Shown: piece after piece, positions 9,541 through 20,073 of the stretch
Numbering within the stretch: position 1 is the stretch's first letter
Layout: each line of letters begins with the position of its first letter
Assembly (NCBI GenBank): GCA_002682825.1
Contig: NOKP01000003.1
Span: 1,426,001 to 1,490,000, forward strand
From: Neonectria sp. B-13
Lineage: Eukaryota > Ascomycota > Sordariomycetes > Hypocreales > Nectriaceae
Length of the DNA: 64,000 bases
Direction: 5' to 3'
The notes under the pieces: generated by a model
Told to the model about the DNA's origin: nothing
Databases searched by the model: none
The model's input: only the letters and a program-made list of their open reading frames with translations
Translations under genes and position numbers: made by a program

Positions 9541-10709
9541 GCGCAAAGGCGTCTTGATCCTTACTTGAGAGGAGTGACCTACGAGATGTCCTTGTTAGTA
9601 AACTTGAACTGTGTAAAAGAATACAAGGTGGTTCTAGACCCATGATTTGCAGCGATGAAGAATATCATTGAAGATCTTTTCATCTTTTGAAACACAAATC
9701 ATGCTGGCTCTTGGGGATTGAAACGCACTTTCGTTGTGAGTCGAGAAGTGGGAAAGCACTTTCAAGTAGGCAGTAGGAACCGAGGACAGAATACTTCGAC
9801 CAGAGCCACCAAGCAATGCCCGCTGCTGCAAAGGGGGGATGAATGGTATTACGCGTCGAGGCGCCATCTTGAAAAGTCGGGCAGAAGGGAGGACCGGAGA
9901 ATTGGTAGGCAGAGTGGTGGAGAAATAAGTCGAGACAAAATTGGTTCTGCAAAGACGTATTTAAGTTCAAATGGTTCTGCTTAGGTAAGTTTTGAGCCAG
10001 CTGAGATGTCGGATTTTATGCTCCGGCTCTGACTACCAAATTGCGTGCCATCGTCACTTACAGTACCCGATAGACGTTTTTTTTTCACGTGGTACAGACA
10101 TTCAGGTAGTACTCCACATGTATCGTTTTCTGGATGAAATACCAGCTGAAGTCGGCGTTTGGTAATTTAATGTCTATTGCTTAAACCATCGCTGGCACAG
10201 ATTCGACTCAGGAGCCGTTTACACCGGCAAAGGCAGCGTATGTGATCGGTCATCACTGTAAAGCCTCCAGTCAAGACCTTGTCTTTGGAAACGACTAGGC
10301 AAAAGTCTTATGCCAAACCTGCTCTGGACTTGCCCTCCCATGGATCGGTAGTTCTAGTATTCGACCGCGTAGAAATTAACCGACCTACGCACGGTGTGAT
10401 CCTCGTTCTCCGGCCACCGCGTTTGGACAATTTGTCGAAAAAGCCTTCTGTAACTGAAACCTTGACTGTAAAATGTTTTTCTTACAATCGTTCCCTCGGC
10501 AGTGACACTGTCGTGGTTCCATGCCACAGTTCACAAATCTTCTTGCCGAAGTGAGGCTCGATCCGACCCATGGCGGCAGCAATAGCGCATTCAATGTCTC
10601 AACACAGAATTAAATTTTGATTGTAGTTCTCTGGAAGACGGTATCCTAATTTCAGCGAATAGATTGGAAACGCGGGCCAGATTCCTTCCTAAAACACTCT
10701 TTCAAGCCC
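9541..10709. other. Intergenic; may contain the 5' exon of the SGNH hydrolase
   Basis: Minus-strand frames at 9634-9867 could encode the missing N-terminus of the SGNH hydrolase, but no splice solution keeps the frame with the first acceptor. From 9990 to 10709 I see only spacer and the 3' flank of the aminotransferase. Confidence 0.4.
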
Positions 10710-11941
10710 TTAGGCTTTTGTGGGAGCACTGGGGACAACAGTAGCCCACTCGTGCTCACACTCTCCATACATGATACCGCTTAGCCAGTCCTTAATCTTA
10801 GTGGTAATCATCCCGCCCTTGCCATCCTTACCCATCGGGACGTCAATATCTTTGCCCCTGTGGTGGATTTTAGATACCGCTGAGATGAAGTACTGCGTCT
10901 TGTTAGTCCTATGTTAAAAATATCGTGTGGGGTCGGAACAACACTCACAGCAGTACCGGCGGCAAATGACTCCAGTAGGCGGCCCTCATTTGCGGCCTCC
11001 ATTAATTCCGTAATGGCAAACTTGCGCTCTGTGACTTCAACCTCCTCTCCTAGTCTCTCTTTCGCCAAATCAAGGCAGCTTCGTCTCGTAATGCCATCCA
11101 AGATTGTCTTGTCGTCTAGAGGCGCCGTGATCAACTCCTTCTTTCCGTCCTTGCGTACCCAAACAACAAAGAAGTTGCAACCTCCAGCTTCAGTACACTC
11201 ACCCTCTTGGCCATAGAGCCAAAGTACCTGATGATACCCTTGCGCAGTGGCTTGCTGGAGAATCATGACCGACGGTCCATAATTCGCCCCAATTTTCGCA
11301 TACCCAAAGCCGCCGGCCCAGGCTCGCACAGCATTCTCTGGGGATGAATACAGGCGTAAACCTCCAGGAGGCGTATCAAGTCGGGGCATGAAGGCCAAGA
11401 CGATAAACAACATTGCCTCTTTTGGAGCTTGAACACCAAGCTGGGCTGAAGTGCCAATGATGGTGGGACGAACATAGAGGAAGCCGCCAGCCTGTGACTT
11501 CGGAAGCCAACGATCTGCGTCAACAGACAGAAGAGCCAGAATGAGTTTCTTGACCTCCTCAGGCTCAAATCCAGGAAGCGAAATCCGGATAGCTGAGGTC
11601 CTCAGCCGAGCAGCATTGCGGTCGATACGAAAGACACGCAGTTTGCCATCGCGTCCGCGGTAAGCCTTGAGGCCTTCAAAGCACTCAGTGGCATAATGCA
11701 GACAAGACGCAGTTGGCAGAAGGCTGAGCGGACCGTAAGGCTTTAGCTCAGGCTTAGACCAGCCGACGCCGTGCTTCCATGTCGCGGAAATCATGTGATC
11801 CGTACATATACTGTGATCAGATGAAAGCACTTCAGCCTCGTCTGGAACGGGTTGTGGTGTGGTCGTGAGGCTGTAAGACAACTCACGAGCCACCAAAGGC
11901 CGCTCTCCGCTGGTCTGTTTCATTTTGCCTGGCGAGGACAT
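10710..11941 (-). CDS. Branched-chain amino-acid aminotransferase (fold IV PLP)
   Basis: It catalyses transamination of leucine/isoleucine/valine-type substrates with 2-oxoglutarate. Two exons: 11941-10949 and 10892-10710, with a 56-bp intron (GTGAGT..CTAAC..GCAG); 391 aa. Family marks: 'LHYATECFEGLKAYRGRDGKLRVFR', the Schiff-base Lys in 'GGFGYAKIGANYGPSV', 'EAGGCNFFVVW', 'LDGITRRSCLDL' and 'FAAGTAYFISAVSKIHHRGKDI' across the splice junction. The catalytic set looks complete. Two close ATGs (11941 and MKQ seven codons in) could start it; I took the first. No obvious mitochondrial presequence. It is divergent from the diaminopropionate ammonia-lyase-like gene. Housekeeping BCATs are normally unlinked to such genes, so this is probably a paralogue recruited to the island; that is inference. 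Confidence 0.92.
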
Positions 11942-13013
11942 AGATCGTGGTTGAACGCTGTATTGTTGATTGTTGGGGCGCAGCTCGTCAAAAAGATCCC
12001 AGCAAGATTGTGTTTAAAACGTGAAATGGTCCACTGGGAGCAGGGGTTCGCTGGATGCCAGGATTTGCTGAAGTAGGCTAACAATCAGGAAGCTTTATAA
12101 CTTCGAAAAGGTAGGTTTCATACCTCGCCTTTCGGCGAAAGTTTAACAGTGCGATTCAGATATCCTCAAATACCCGTTCCTAGCCGACGCGTTAGACATA
12201 ACTGCCGACATCGGCCTCTACGTCGCCATTACAATGGCACTGACTTCTGGGAACTTCTTTTGGTAGTTGACTAGCAGTGGAGCGCAGTGACCTAGCTTCT
12301 TCGGAGTATGGCTTAGCCTAGGTGTAGTCAAAACGACGAGTCAAGTTAACCATTGTAGTGCGATAAGCTTTGGGTGCTGAGGCACAACGTACGACTCGGC
12401 TGCTGATGGCGCCTTCGGTCTACAGAGGGAAAGGGGAAAAGAGAGGAGGACGCTGATGGTGATGCGAGTCGCTGTCAGTCAATCGCATGCCGCCCTTCTT
12501 AAACTCGTGAGTCTACTAGCCGAATCAAGAGTAGACTAAGCCCTGCTTCGCCATCAAATCATGACTCCTTTGGATATCTTCATCCCGGCAGGATTTCGGG
12601 ATGCCGGTAGTGGATACCGGGGGAAAAGCATGGCACCGCCAACCAATCAAGTCATCGCTCAGAGGAGAAAACTTCCGAAACTGGAAGCGGATTTCTGCTT
12701 GGGGATCCACAGTAGACTCCCTCCGAAGAATCAAGACTCGTCGATTTCGGCCGGGATCCTCTTTCGTTATCTCCGGCGACAATGAGATTCCTCCGTTGTC
12801 GGTAGATGGGACATCGGTACGGCGAATTTCACCGTCGATGGTTTACTTACCATTCACATCAGGTTAGGCACCGTGATATAGCTACAAGAACGCAAGAGCA
12901 GCTAGGGTATATGAAAGCTCGTCACCAACGTCCTCAAATCTTAAACCTGACAATTATTCTAACTTGATCAGCAACTTCACAAGAGGCTATCTGTATAGCA
13001 ACCCTGATTCAAG
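11942..13013. promoter_or_regulatory. Shared divergent promoter of BCAT and DAPAL-like gene
   Basis: This 1.07-kb spacer carries a perfect inverted repeat, CCGGTAGTGGATACCGG, at 12604-12620 (6-bp arms, 5-bp spacer). It overlaps GATGCCG at 12600-12606. CCG/CGG inverted repeats are the classical binding form for Zn2Cys6 dimers. A TATA-like TATATGAAA lies at 12908-12916, about 100 bp before the DAPAL-like ATG. Function is inferred from position and symmetry. Confidence 0.45.
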
Positions 13014-14288
13014 ATGCACGTCACCACGGAGTATTCCCACCATTACAATAGTAGCTGCCTCGACAAGGCTGGTGAATCTGCCGCAGCAATCTGCGTCCAG
13101 AATCTCTCCAACTGGGCTGATGCGGTTCAAGAGATTGGTACATGGCCCGAGTACGAACCGGAGCCCCTGCGATCTCTACCCAACCAGGCGAGCCGGATGG
13201 GCATCAGCAAACTCTTCTTCAAAGACGAAAGCAGGCGATTCGGTACATCTCTTGGATCGTTCAAGGCGCTCGGCGCACCATATGCCGTCTACAAGATCTT
13301 GGCCGACGAAGTCTTCACTCACACCGGTGTCCACCCTACATCGAAGGAGCTGCGGTCTGGAAAGTACAAGGATATCACCCAGCGAGTCACAGTCTGTGTC
13401 GCCACGGACGGGAATCAAGGCCGAGGACTCGCCTACGGTGCCAAAATCTTTGGTTGTCGCTGCGTCGACTACATTCACAACCATGTGAGCACTGGGCGTG
13501 CCGACATGATGAGAGACTTCGGCGCCATCGTCATCCGTATCGACGGTGAATATGAAGCCTCCGTTGAAAGAGCCAAGGAGGACGCACGAATGAACGGGTG
13601 GCATTTCGTCAGCAGCACCTCCTGGAGTGACTTTGACAACGGCATCCCCCAGAACGTCATGAATGCCTACATGGTCGTCGTTGAGGAAACACTTCGCATG
13701 GTCCCCGCTGTGGAGGATATCACTCATGTCTTTGTATGCGGCGGCGTTGGAAGCATTGCCGCAGCGGTGTTCCTGGGTTTCTATACTCGCCTCGCCGAAC
13801 TGCAAAAGTCACGAGGAGGCAAAGCACTGGAACCCCCGAGATTTGTCGTCGTTGAGCCCACGGAAGCAGACTGCTTATTCCAAAGTGCAAAGAAGGGAGA
13901 GATGTGCCTATCTGAAGGTAGTCTTCGCACCCTCATGGCTGGTCTGGCTTGCCGTGGTCCCTCGCCTGCGGCCTGGAAGATTCTGTCTTGGCTCACCAGC
14001 GACTTTGTTGCGGTTCCAGATTCGGTGGCAGTTGAGGGCATGAAGGAATTGGCAAGTGGCCGGGGAGGTGATGTTCCTGTGGTTTGTGGAGAAAGTTCGG
14101 CGGCAAATATGGGCGTCATGCTACAAGCCGCTAACGATCCCGCGCTCCGTGAGAAGTTGGGCTTGGACAGTAACAGTCAAGCTGTTTTGTTTGGACTGGA
14201 AGGAGCCACAGATTCTGCCATATACAAGGAGCTTGTTGGGATGTCGCCAGAGCAGGTTTTTGAGGCACAGCGAAACAGAGTAGCTTGA
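13014..14288 (+). CDS. Diaminopropionate ammonia-lyase-like PLP enzyme (fold II)
   Basis: Family members split 2,3-diaminopropionate into pyruvate and two ammonia through a 2-aminoacrylate intermediate. Single exon, 424 aa (bacterial YgeX is about 400). The start 'MHVTTEYSHHYN' is the first ATG and fits the family. Seen: 'KLFFKDESRRFGTSLGSFKALGAPYA' with Schiff-base Lys84 in 'SFKALG', Asp132 in 'ATDGNQGRGLA' (the D-isomer base in YgeX, D120 there, by recall), the Asn-Gly cofactor loop in the same motif, and the glycine-rich phosphate loop 'CGGVGSIAAA' near residue 240. At the site where YgeX has 'YDDTV', this protein reads 'YEASV' (residues 180-184), so the second acidic base may be altered; the alignment is from memory. 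It is divergent from BCAT and followed by RidA, which removes exactly the enamine/imine this chemistry produces. A related beta-elimination on another diamino acid is possible. Confidence 0.85.
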   Translation: MHVTTEYSHHYNSSCLDKAGESAAAICVQNLSNWADAVQEIGTWPEYEPEPLRSLPNQASRMGISKLFFKDESRRFGTSLGSFKALGAPYAVYKILADEVFTHTGVHPTSKELRSGKYKDITQRVTVCVATDGNQGRGLAYGAKIFGCRCVDYIHNHVSTGRADMMRDFGAIVIRIDGEYEASVERAKEDARMNGWHFVSSTSWSDFDNGIPQNVMNAYMVVVEETLRMVPAVEDITHVFVCGGVGSIAAAVFLGFYTRLAELQKSRGGKALEPPRFVVVEPTEADCLFQSAKKGEMCLSEGSLRTLMAGLACRGPSPAAWKILSWLTSDFVAVPDSVAVEGMKELASGRGGDVPVVCGESSAANMGVMLQAANDPALREKLGLDSNSQAVLFGLEGATDSAIYKELVGMSPEQVFEAQRNRVA

Positions 14289-14718
14289 TTGAAAAGCTTT
14301 GAGCAATACAAGAATGCAAAGAATCCTATCATTGAGTGATTTACTTACGAACAATGTTTTTTAATTACCTTAGAATGCAGGAGACAGTGCACCAAGAAAT
14401 AGGAATAAAAGGAGAGAGGAAAGAGGGGGAAGGCGACACCCTCGGATATCCCAGGAACCGGCTCAAGTATTTCCATGTTTCCTTGGTATGAGCTGATTGA
14501 TAATACGAAGACTCTCTGCACATCAATCCAAATCACTCCTTGGAAAGCGATTTCAGTTATCAGGGAGTAAATTCACTTTTGCTTTGGCCGCGTCACCGCA
14601 TCACAATGGATAGCACGTCTCCCAAATACCGGCCGGTAGGACAAGCTGTTTACTGTCTATTCATGGGTGTCTATGGCTTTTTCTGTATAGTATAACGACT
14701 GGTTACTGAACAACGCAG
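14289..14718. other. Intergenic between convergent DAPAL-like gene and RidA
   Basis: This 430-bp 3' flank lies between two convergent genes. It is AT-rich, with no coding frame or repeat recognised. Confidence 0.5.
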
Positions 14719-15291
14719 CTACAGATGAGCCGCAGGCAGATGTGCCGTGGCCTCAATTTCGACATCCGTGTCGAAAGGGAGTTGCTTGACAGCCACGCAG
14801 GTCCGGACCTACAGAACTTGGATGTCAGCAAGCAGTTTTACCCGTCAATCTCGGATTACCCACCGGCATGACGCCCTCTTTAACTGCTTCCATGTAGGCT
14901 TCATTCATGGCGTTGAAGTTGCTCATGTCTGTGATGAAAATGTTGACTTTGACCTAACCCTTGGGTAAGCGGGCGCGTTTCAAACATCAAAGATTAACGT
15001 ACCAGATTAGACAAGGAGGTACCGGCGGCCTCCAAGATGTTGGATATGTTCTTAAGAGCTCGGGTCTGCAAGTGTTAACCAAATGTTGTGTTGAGAAGAA
15101 GAAAGTCATACTGTGCGATCGCCAATGGTGCCCTCAACCAGCTTGCCAGTTTTAGGATCAACACCCAAGCTTCCTGAAACGTACACCATGTTATCCACCA
15201 CGACGCCCTGAGAGAGAAAAGGCTTGGGCGCCGGTGCACCGTCAGTTCGCACCTCCGTCTTAATCGAAGCAGAAATTTTGGGTGATTGTGA
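14719..15291 (-). CDS. RidA/YjgF/YER057c family enamine/imine deaminase (first exon unresolved)
   Basis: It hydrolyses reactive 2-aminoacrylate-type enamines/imines to the oxo acid and ammonia. Exons read by eye: 15291-15112 (phase 0), 15065-15003, 14953-14864 and 14808-14719, with 46-55 bp GT..AG introns. Family motifs: 'APAPKPFLSQGVVVDNMVYVSGSLGVDPKTG' near the N-terminus, 'RALKNISNILEAAGTSL', 'VKVNIFITDMSNFNAMNEAY' and the C-terminal 'RTCVAVKQLPFDTDVEIEATA'. The last includes the conserved Arg (Arg105 in the E. coli enzyme) that binds the substrate carboxylate and the trailing Glu. The frame is open upstream only to a TAG overlapping a CTTAG acceptor at 15292, so an upstream exon with the ATG is needed. 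Candidate ATGs lie at 15461, 15452 and 15401, but I found no convincing donor. It lies between the DAPAL-like gene and the permease, which fits detoxification of the lyase product. Confidence 0.85.
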
Positions 15292-15782
15292 CTAAGGATG
15301 AAGAATGAACGATGTACGAAGCCCACAAGGTGTAAAGCATTATCTGCTTTGACAATGGAGGAGAAGTGGTTGATTAAGGTCGCCTTCGCCCGAGAGTACA
15401 TGACTCGTTTTCGGGGAAGCGTAATGCCTCTAGCTCTCGGCGAATCCGTCATCGGCACCATAGATTAGTCCCCGGCTCCATATCTCGGGGGAAGTTCAAG
15501 TCACCGACGACTGACTAGGAACCCCAAATCACCTACCGAGATAGTCATACAGCCCCTGAGGTGGATAATCTGCCTTCACAGGGGTTCCCCATATTTGGGG
15601 TCTGGGACGAGCTGGGTGCGGGGTGGAAACTAGATCATGATAAGTGATTTGGAGGTGATTTCTTATAATCCTGCGCGTTCGACTCCATGAAAGTTGCCGC
15701 ATCCCGACTCCCTTTGCAGAGACCCCATACCTTCATCTTCTTTCTGTGAAATAACCATCCTCTACACTCAGAAGGCTTCACA
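15292..15782. promoter_or_regulatory. Divergent upstream region of RidA and amino-acid permease
   Basis: Up to about 490 bp between the two divergent genes, minus an unresolved first RidA exon. CCCCGGCTCC at 15470-15479 is the reverse of a GGAGCCGG word and resembles the GGAGCCG words at 20351-20357 and 20384-20390. This is weak evidence for a shared regulator. Confidence 0.35.
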
Positions 15783-17633
15783 ATGGCCAACAGACCCGTG
15801 GACATGACGTCCAAGGACGTTGAGAAAACGGGCGGGTACGAGGACAGCATTGCAGCTGGCCAGGTGCAAGATGGCAAGCAAGTAACCCATACCACTGGCT
15901 TGGAGACCAGCCCCGAAACGTCTCTCCAGCGAGGACTTCAAGCTCGTCATATCACCATGATTGCCATTGGAGGCGCCATCGGCACGGGCCTTGTCATTGG
16001 CACAGGCAAAGCCCTGGCACAAACTGGTCTTGGCTCAGTTTTGATCTCGTATACCATCGTCGGCTTCGTCGTCTTTCTGGTTATGGCTGCACTGGGTGAG
16101 ATGGCTGCTTGGCTCCCAATCTCCGCGGGCTTCACTGGATACGCTGCTCGGTTCTGCGACCCGTCTCTCGGCTTCGCTCTTGGCTGGTGGTAAGTTTTCT
16201 GCCCAGCCTCTACTGGATTTCTAAAGTATGTACTGACAACTTGTCGTCTCCAGCTACTGGATCAAATACATCGTCGTTACCCCAAACCAATTGACCGCTG
16301 TTGCGTTGGTGATTCAGTTTTGGGTCGACCGTGAGAAGATAAACCCGGGCGTCTTTATAGCCATATTTGTCGTGGCTATTATCTGCATCAACTACTTCGG
16401 AATCCGCTTCTTTGGAGAGTTTGAGTTTTGGCTGTCCTCTTTCAAGGTCGTCACGATAGTTGGCATCATCATCTTCTCTCTTGTTCTCGCTCTCGGCGGT
16501 GGCCCAGACCACGATCTCAAGGGTTTTCGGTACTGGAAAGACCCAGGGTATGTCTCCTCTGTTACCTGTCATCTGATCGCGTGTCTCTAGTCGCTGACAG
16601 ACCCCATAGAGCCTTTCGGGAACACATCACAACTGGAATCGTCGGGAGATTTGCTGGCTTTTGGTCTTGCATGGTCAACGCAACGTTCGCCTATCTTGGG
16701 ACTGAACTCGTGGGTGTTACCGTTGCCGAAGCTCAAAACCCACGCAAAACAATTCCTCGCGCCATCAAGCTTACATTTTATCGCATCCTCGTGTTTTATT
16801 GCCTCAGCGTTTTGCTTATTGGCATGATCGTTCCATGGAATTCCGACCGGCTTCTCTTTGCGACGAAGGCTCAGGCAGGCGCTTCAGCATCTCCCTTTGT
16901 CGTGGCCGCAGAGATTGCTGGGGTAAAGGGGATCCCGCATGTGCTCAATGCTTGCATCTGCGTCTTTGTCTTTTCTGCCTCCAACTCGGACCTCTACATC
17001 GCCAGCCGGACGCTTTATGGTCTCGCGTCTGAAGGCAAAGCGCCATCAATCTTCAAACGCACCGATGCCCGTGGAGTACCTGTTTATGCTCTTGGCTTCT
17101 CGGCTGTCTTTGCTTTGTTGGCCTTTATGAACGTCTCAGACGATTCAACCAGGGTGTTTGGTTATTTCGTTAACCTGACCACTATTTTTGGGCTAGTAGC
17201 CTGGATATCTATCCTGGTAACCCATATTTATTGGTGCCGAGCCCGCCAGGCACAGGGACTGACCAATGATCAACTACCTTACGTTGCCCCGTTTGGAATA
17301 TATGGTTCCTACGTGGCTTTGGCGATCTGTATCTTGATTGCTCTGACCAAGAACTACGATGTGTTTGTTGGGGGGGATTTTGGTACTGAGAAGTACAAGA
17401 CTTTTATCACGGGCTACATCGGAATTCCTATCTATCTCATTCTCATCTTTGGGCACAAGCTGGTTACGAAAAGCCAGGGCTTGAAACCCCATGAAGTCGA
17501 CTTATACACTGGAAAGGATATCATTGATCGCGAGGAAGAGGTCTTTCTCGCTCATCAAGCCACCCAGAGGGAGGCTGAGGGCGCACACGGCAAGGGCTGG
17601 TTCTACAGGACTTTCATTTCATGGCTGTTCTAA
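15783..17633 (+). CDS. Amino-acid permease (APC/YAT family, GAP1-like)
   Basis: A plasma-membrane proton-coupled uptake system for amino acids. Three exons: 15783-16189, 16254-16547 and 16601-17633, with 64- and 53-bp introns; 577 aa and about 12 membrane segments expected. The polar N-terminus (about 55 residues) with Lys/Glu suits ubiquitin-regulated fungal permeases. TM1 contains 'MIAIGGAIGTGLVIGTG', the unwound substrate-binding helix of the family, followed by 'LGEMAAWLPISAGFTGYAARF' and 'LGWCYWIKYIVVTPNQLTA' across the first splice junction. TM6-TM8 signatures are 'AYLGTELVGVTVAEAQNPRKTIPRAI' and 'SASNSDLYIASRTLYGLASEGKAP'. The hydrophilic C-terminus is usual. The exon 3 acceptor at 16600 is preferred over a nearby alternative because it restores 'GTELVG' in frame. 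It is divergent from RidA and in the middle of amino-acid enzymes, so it probably imports the pathway substrate. Confidence 0.93.
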
Positions 17634-18467
17634 GAAGTTGGTTCTTCGTAGTGTCAAGTTATGCAATCCTACAGTTTGCGTGTTTGTGGATCTTGTTATC
17701 GGGCCTATCTGATGTCATTTAAAGGGCAAGCGTTTATACATACACTGGGGTATAATGTAAGCTCATCAGATAGCCTAGTTTGCCTTAAGTCTTGCTATCA
17801 ACAAAGTTGTCATGTTTCTTGTGTCACCTTCCAAGTCGGTTTGTCACATCATATGATAGCCTTGAGATCGGCATGAAAGCATTCCGGCCATTCAACAAGA
17901 TTTCGGCTGTTATTGGGGACCCTGACAAGATCCGGATAAGCAGGCCTGATCGGTCCCATCACACCACCGGAGCTGGCCCCAAACAGCCCATCGGACCCGG
18001 ACCCGGGCTCCGGGACTGACCATCGGGACCTCAATGACCTGGCGGACCCCGTATTGCCCTATTAGACCTCTTGATCTCGGGCTGGCCTCTGAATGCGGCA
18101 AAGTCTATAAGACTGATCTGTGAGGCCCTCATTACATAGAAATCAAGAGCTTCTTTCCACATCCCCATTACTTGAGGACAATACAGTTATGGGTAATTGT
18201 TCTGTCAAAGTGCCCTTGGGACTTAGCCTTGGACAAACATCCCGAATCAATATCTTCGCCTCCTGGGTGGTCTTTGGCTGGAGGGCTGAACGGAATCATG
18301 CTGTCCGAACAGCAGAGACGGTGTTCACACTAGGATCGCTGGAGCCATACCAGATGCCATCACTCACGGAATCTAAGGGTTTGATATAGGTCATGGCTCG
18401 AATGAAATCAATTTGAGTTCTTGAGCATCTTCTATTTCCTTCTGGTCCCTATCCTTCCACATAACTA
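17634..18467. other. Intergenic between convergent permease and MFS genes
   Basis: About 830 bp. The block at 17930-18070 is GC-rich with clustered GACCC/GGTCC/CCCGGG words (palindromic segments), unlike its AT-rich flanks. Short frames on both strands have no recognisable content. Confidence 0.5.
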
Positions 18468-20073
18468 TTAAGCTATTGAGTCCTCGGAACCGCCGGTGGC
18501 TTCACTGCTTGGCTTGTACGTAATAACCCCGAGCACTATCACGCCGCTAAGCGTGGCGGCAATTGCACCTGAAAAGTCAATCCATGAGTTAAGAACAAGA
18601 AAAAAGGCCTGGCACCTACTGATTGTGAACGCCCACCCGACCCCAAGAGCATTGAGCGTTGGAAGACGGCTGGCGATGGAGCCAGCAGAGAACGCGTACT
18701 GAAAGATGTATTTACAGCTGATAACTTCCCTTTTCACATCGGGAAGCACCTCTAAACGGAAGCCATTAGAAACTGTCAAGCCTGTGGAAGGTCTACTTAC
18801 CAGCTGCATAAGTATTCAGGCTGCTGAAAGACGCCATCAGGCCAAACCCAGCAACGAAAGCACCAGCCGCTGGGAGTGCCATACCTCCCACCTTTTCTTG
18901 TAAACTCCAGCCCAATACTAGATTACCACCTGGGAGAATCAGAAGCATGGTGATCAAGCCAGCTCTTAGCCTGTCTCGTGGTAGTCGAACGCCTTCACGC
19001 CTCACGATGTATTGCTTGACAGTGCGATCAGAGAGAATTCCACCCAAAATGCTGCCAAAGACAAACCCAGTCCCCGGAGCTAGCAAGAAAAGGCTGCTTG
19101 AACGTGGCGAGGAGAAGTCGAAGCGTTCGCTGATGGCAAATCGGACGGCGCTGAGCATGCCATAGAGATTGAACGAAAGTAATCCACAAGATATGTTCTA
19201 TCGGCTCACTGTTAGACCATAACATCGTCACTCAAGTGGGAAATACAATAGGACCCCATGAGCTGACTTACTAACAAAGGAATGTCTGGGTATCTCAAGA
19301 TCTTGAAAACTGGGAATGGGCTGAAAAGCTCAATCATTGTTCCAAACCTAGCTTTGGAACCGTGCTCAGAGCTGCCTTGAAAAGCCTTTGACATGTCCTT
19401 AGGTATATAGCAAAAGGCGAGGATAAGACCTATGAGAGTCATCCCTGCTTGTAGTCCGTAGATAGCTCTCCAAGTGGTATAGGTCGCAAGGATGCCGCCC
19501 GTTAACGGTGCTGACAAAGTCAGTATCAAAATATCACAGTGTCACGCGACCAATACCTATCATCTGGGCGCTGACATGGCTACCCATGAACAGACCAACA
19601 GCTCTTCCTCGGACTGTCTTTGAAGTGTAAGTGAACAGCAGGCGAGTCCAGGCGAAGTATGTAGTCACCGGTTCGAAGATGTCGGCAATAACCGTCTGTC
19701 CATAGACAAGGAAAACGACTCCTGTTGTGCCTCTAACTACCCATATTGATATGAAGGCATCAATTGTCGGCGCTAGCGCCGCTCCGATGGAGCAGAGACA
19801 AAGAAGGCAAGCTGCGGTAAGGTATGTTGTCCGCCGTCCCACCAAGCTACCGATGGGGAACCAGATAAGTGGAGACATTGCCATTGCTGCAAACACGCCG
19901 GCATTGGCGGTACTGACTGTTGTAGTAGGGACAGAGAAATCGGCTGCGACCTCTGGGGCTGCAGCAAGGATGGAGGCAACGGAGAAGTTCATTGGTAGCG
20001 GCATCCAACTTACAGTGAACAATATGACCCATCGACGCCATGGCGCGACAGAGAGCAGTTGATCATCATCCAT
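18468..20073 (-). CDS. MFS transporter (DHA1-like drug:H+ antiporter family)
   Basis: A predicted 12-TM plasma-membrane exporter or antiporter. Five exons: 20073-19557, 19510-19272, 19197-18801, 18751-18620 and 18568-18468, with 46-74 bp introns that all close in frame; 461 aa. Seen: 'MDDDQLLSVAPWRRWVILFTVSW' at the N-terminus, motif A-like 'WFPIGSLVGRRTTYL', the charged 'RGTTGVVFLVYGQTVIADIF', and 'VRGRAVGLFMGSHVSAQMI' followed across the first splice site by 'APLTGGILATYTTWRAIYGLQAG', the motif C-region signature of fungal Tpo/DHA1 transporters. The second half has 'LLAPGTGFVFGSILGGILSDRTVK'. It is shorter than polyamine transporters because the N-terminal cytosolic extension is absent. It is divergent from the HglS-type dioxygenase gene. 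Substrate unknown; export of a pathway acid or drug resistance are both possible. Confidence 0.9.
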
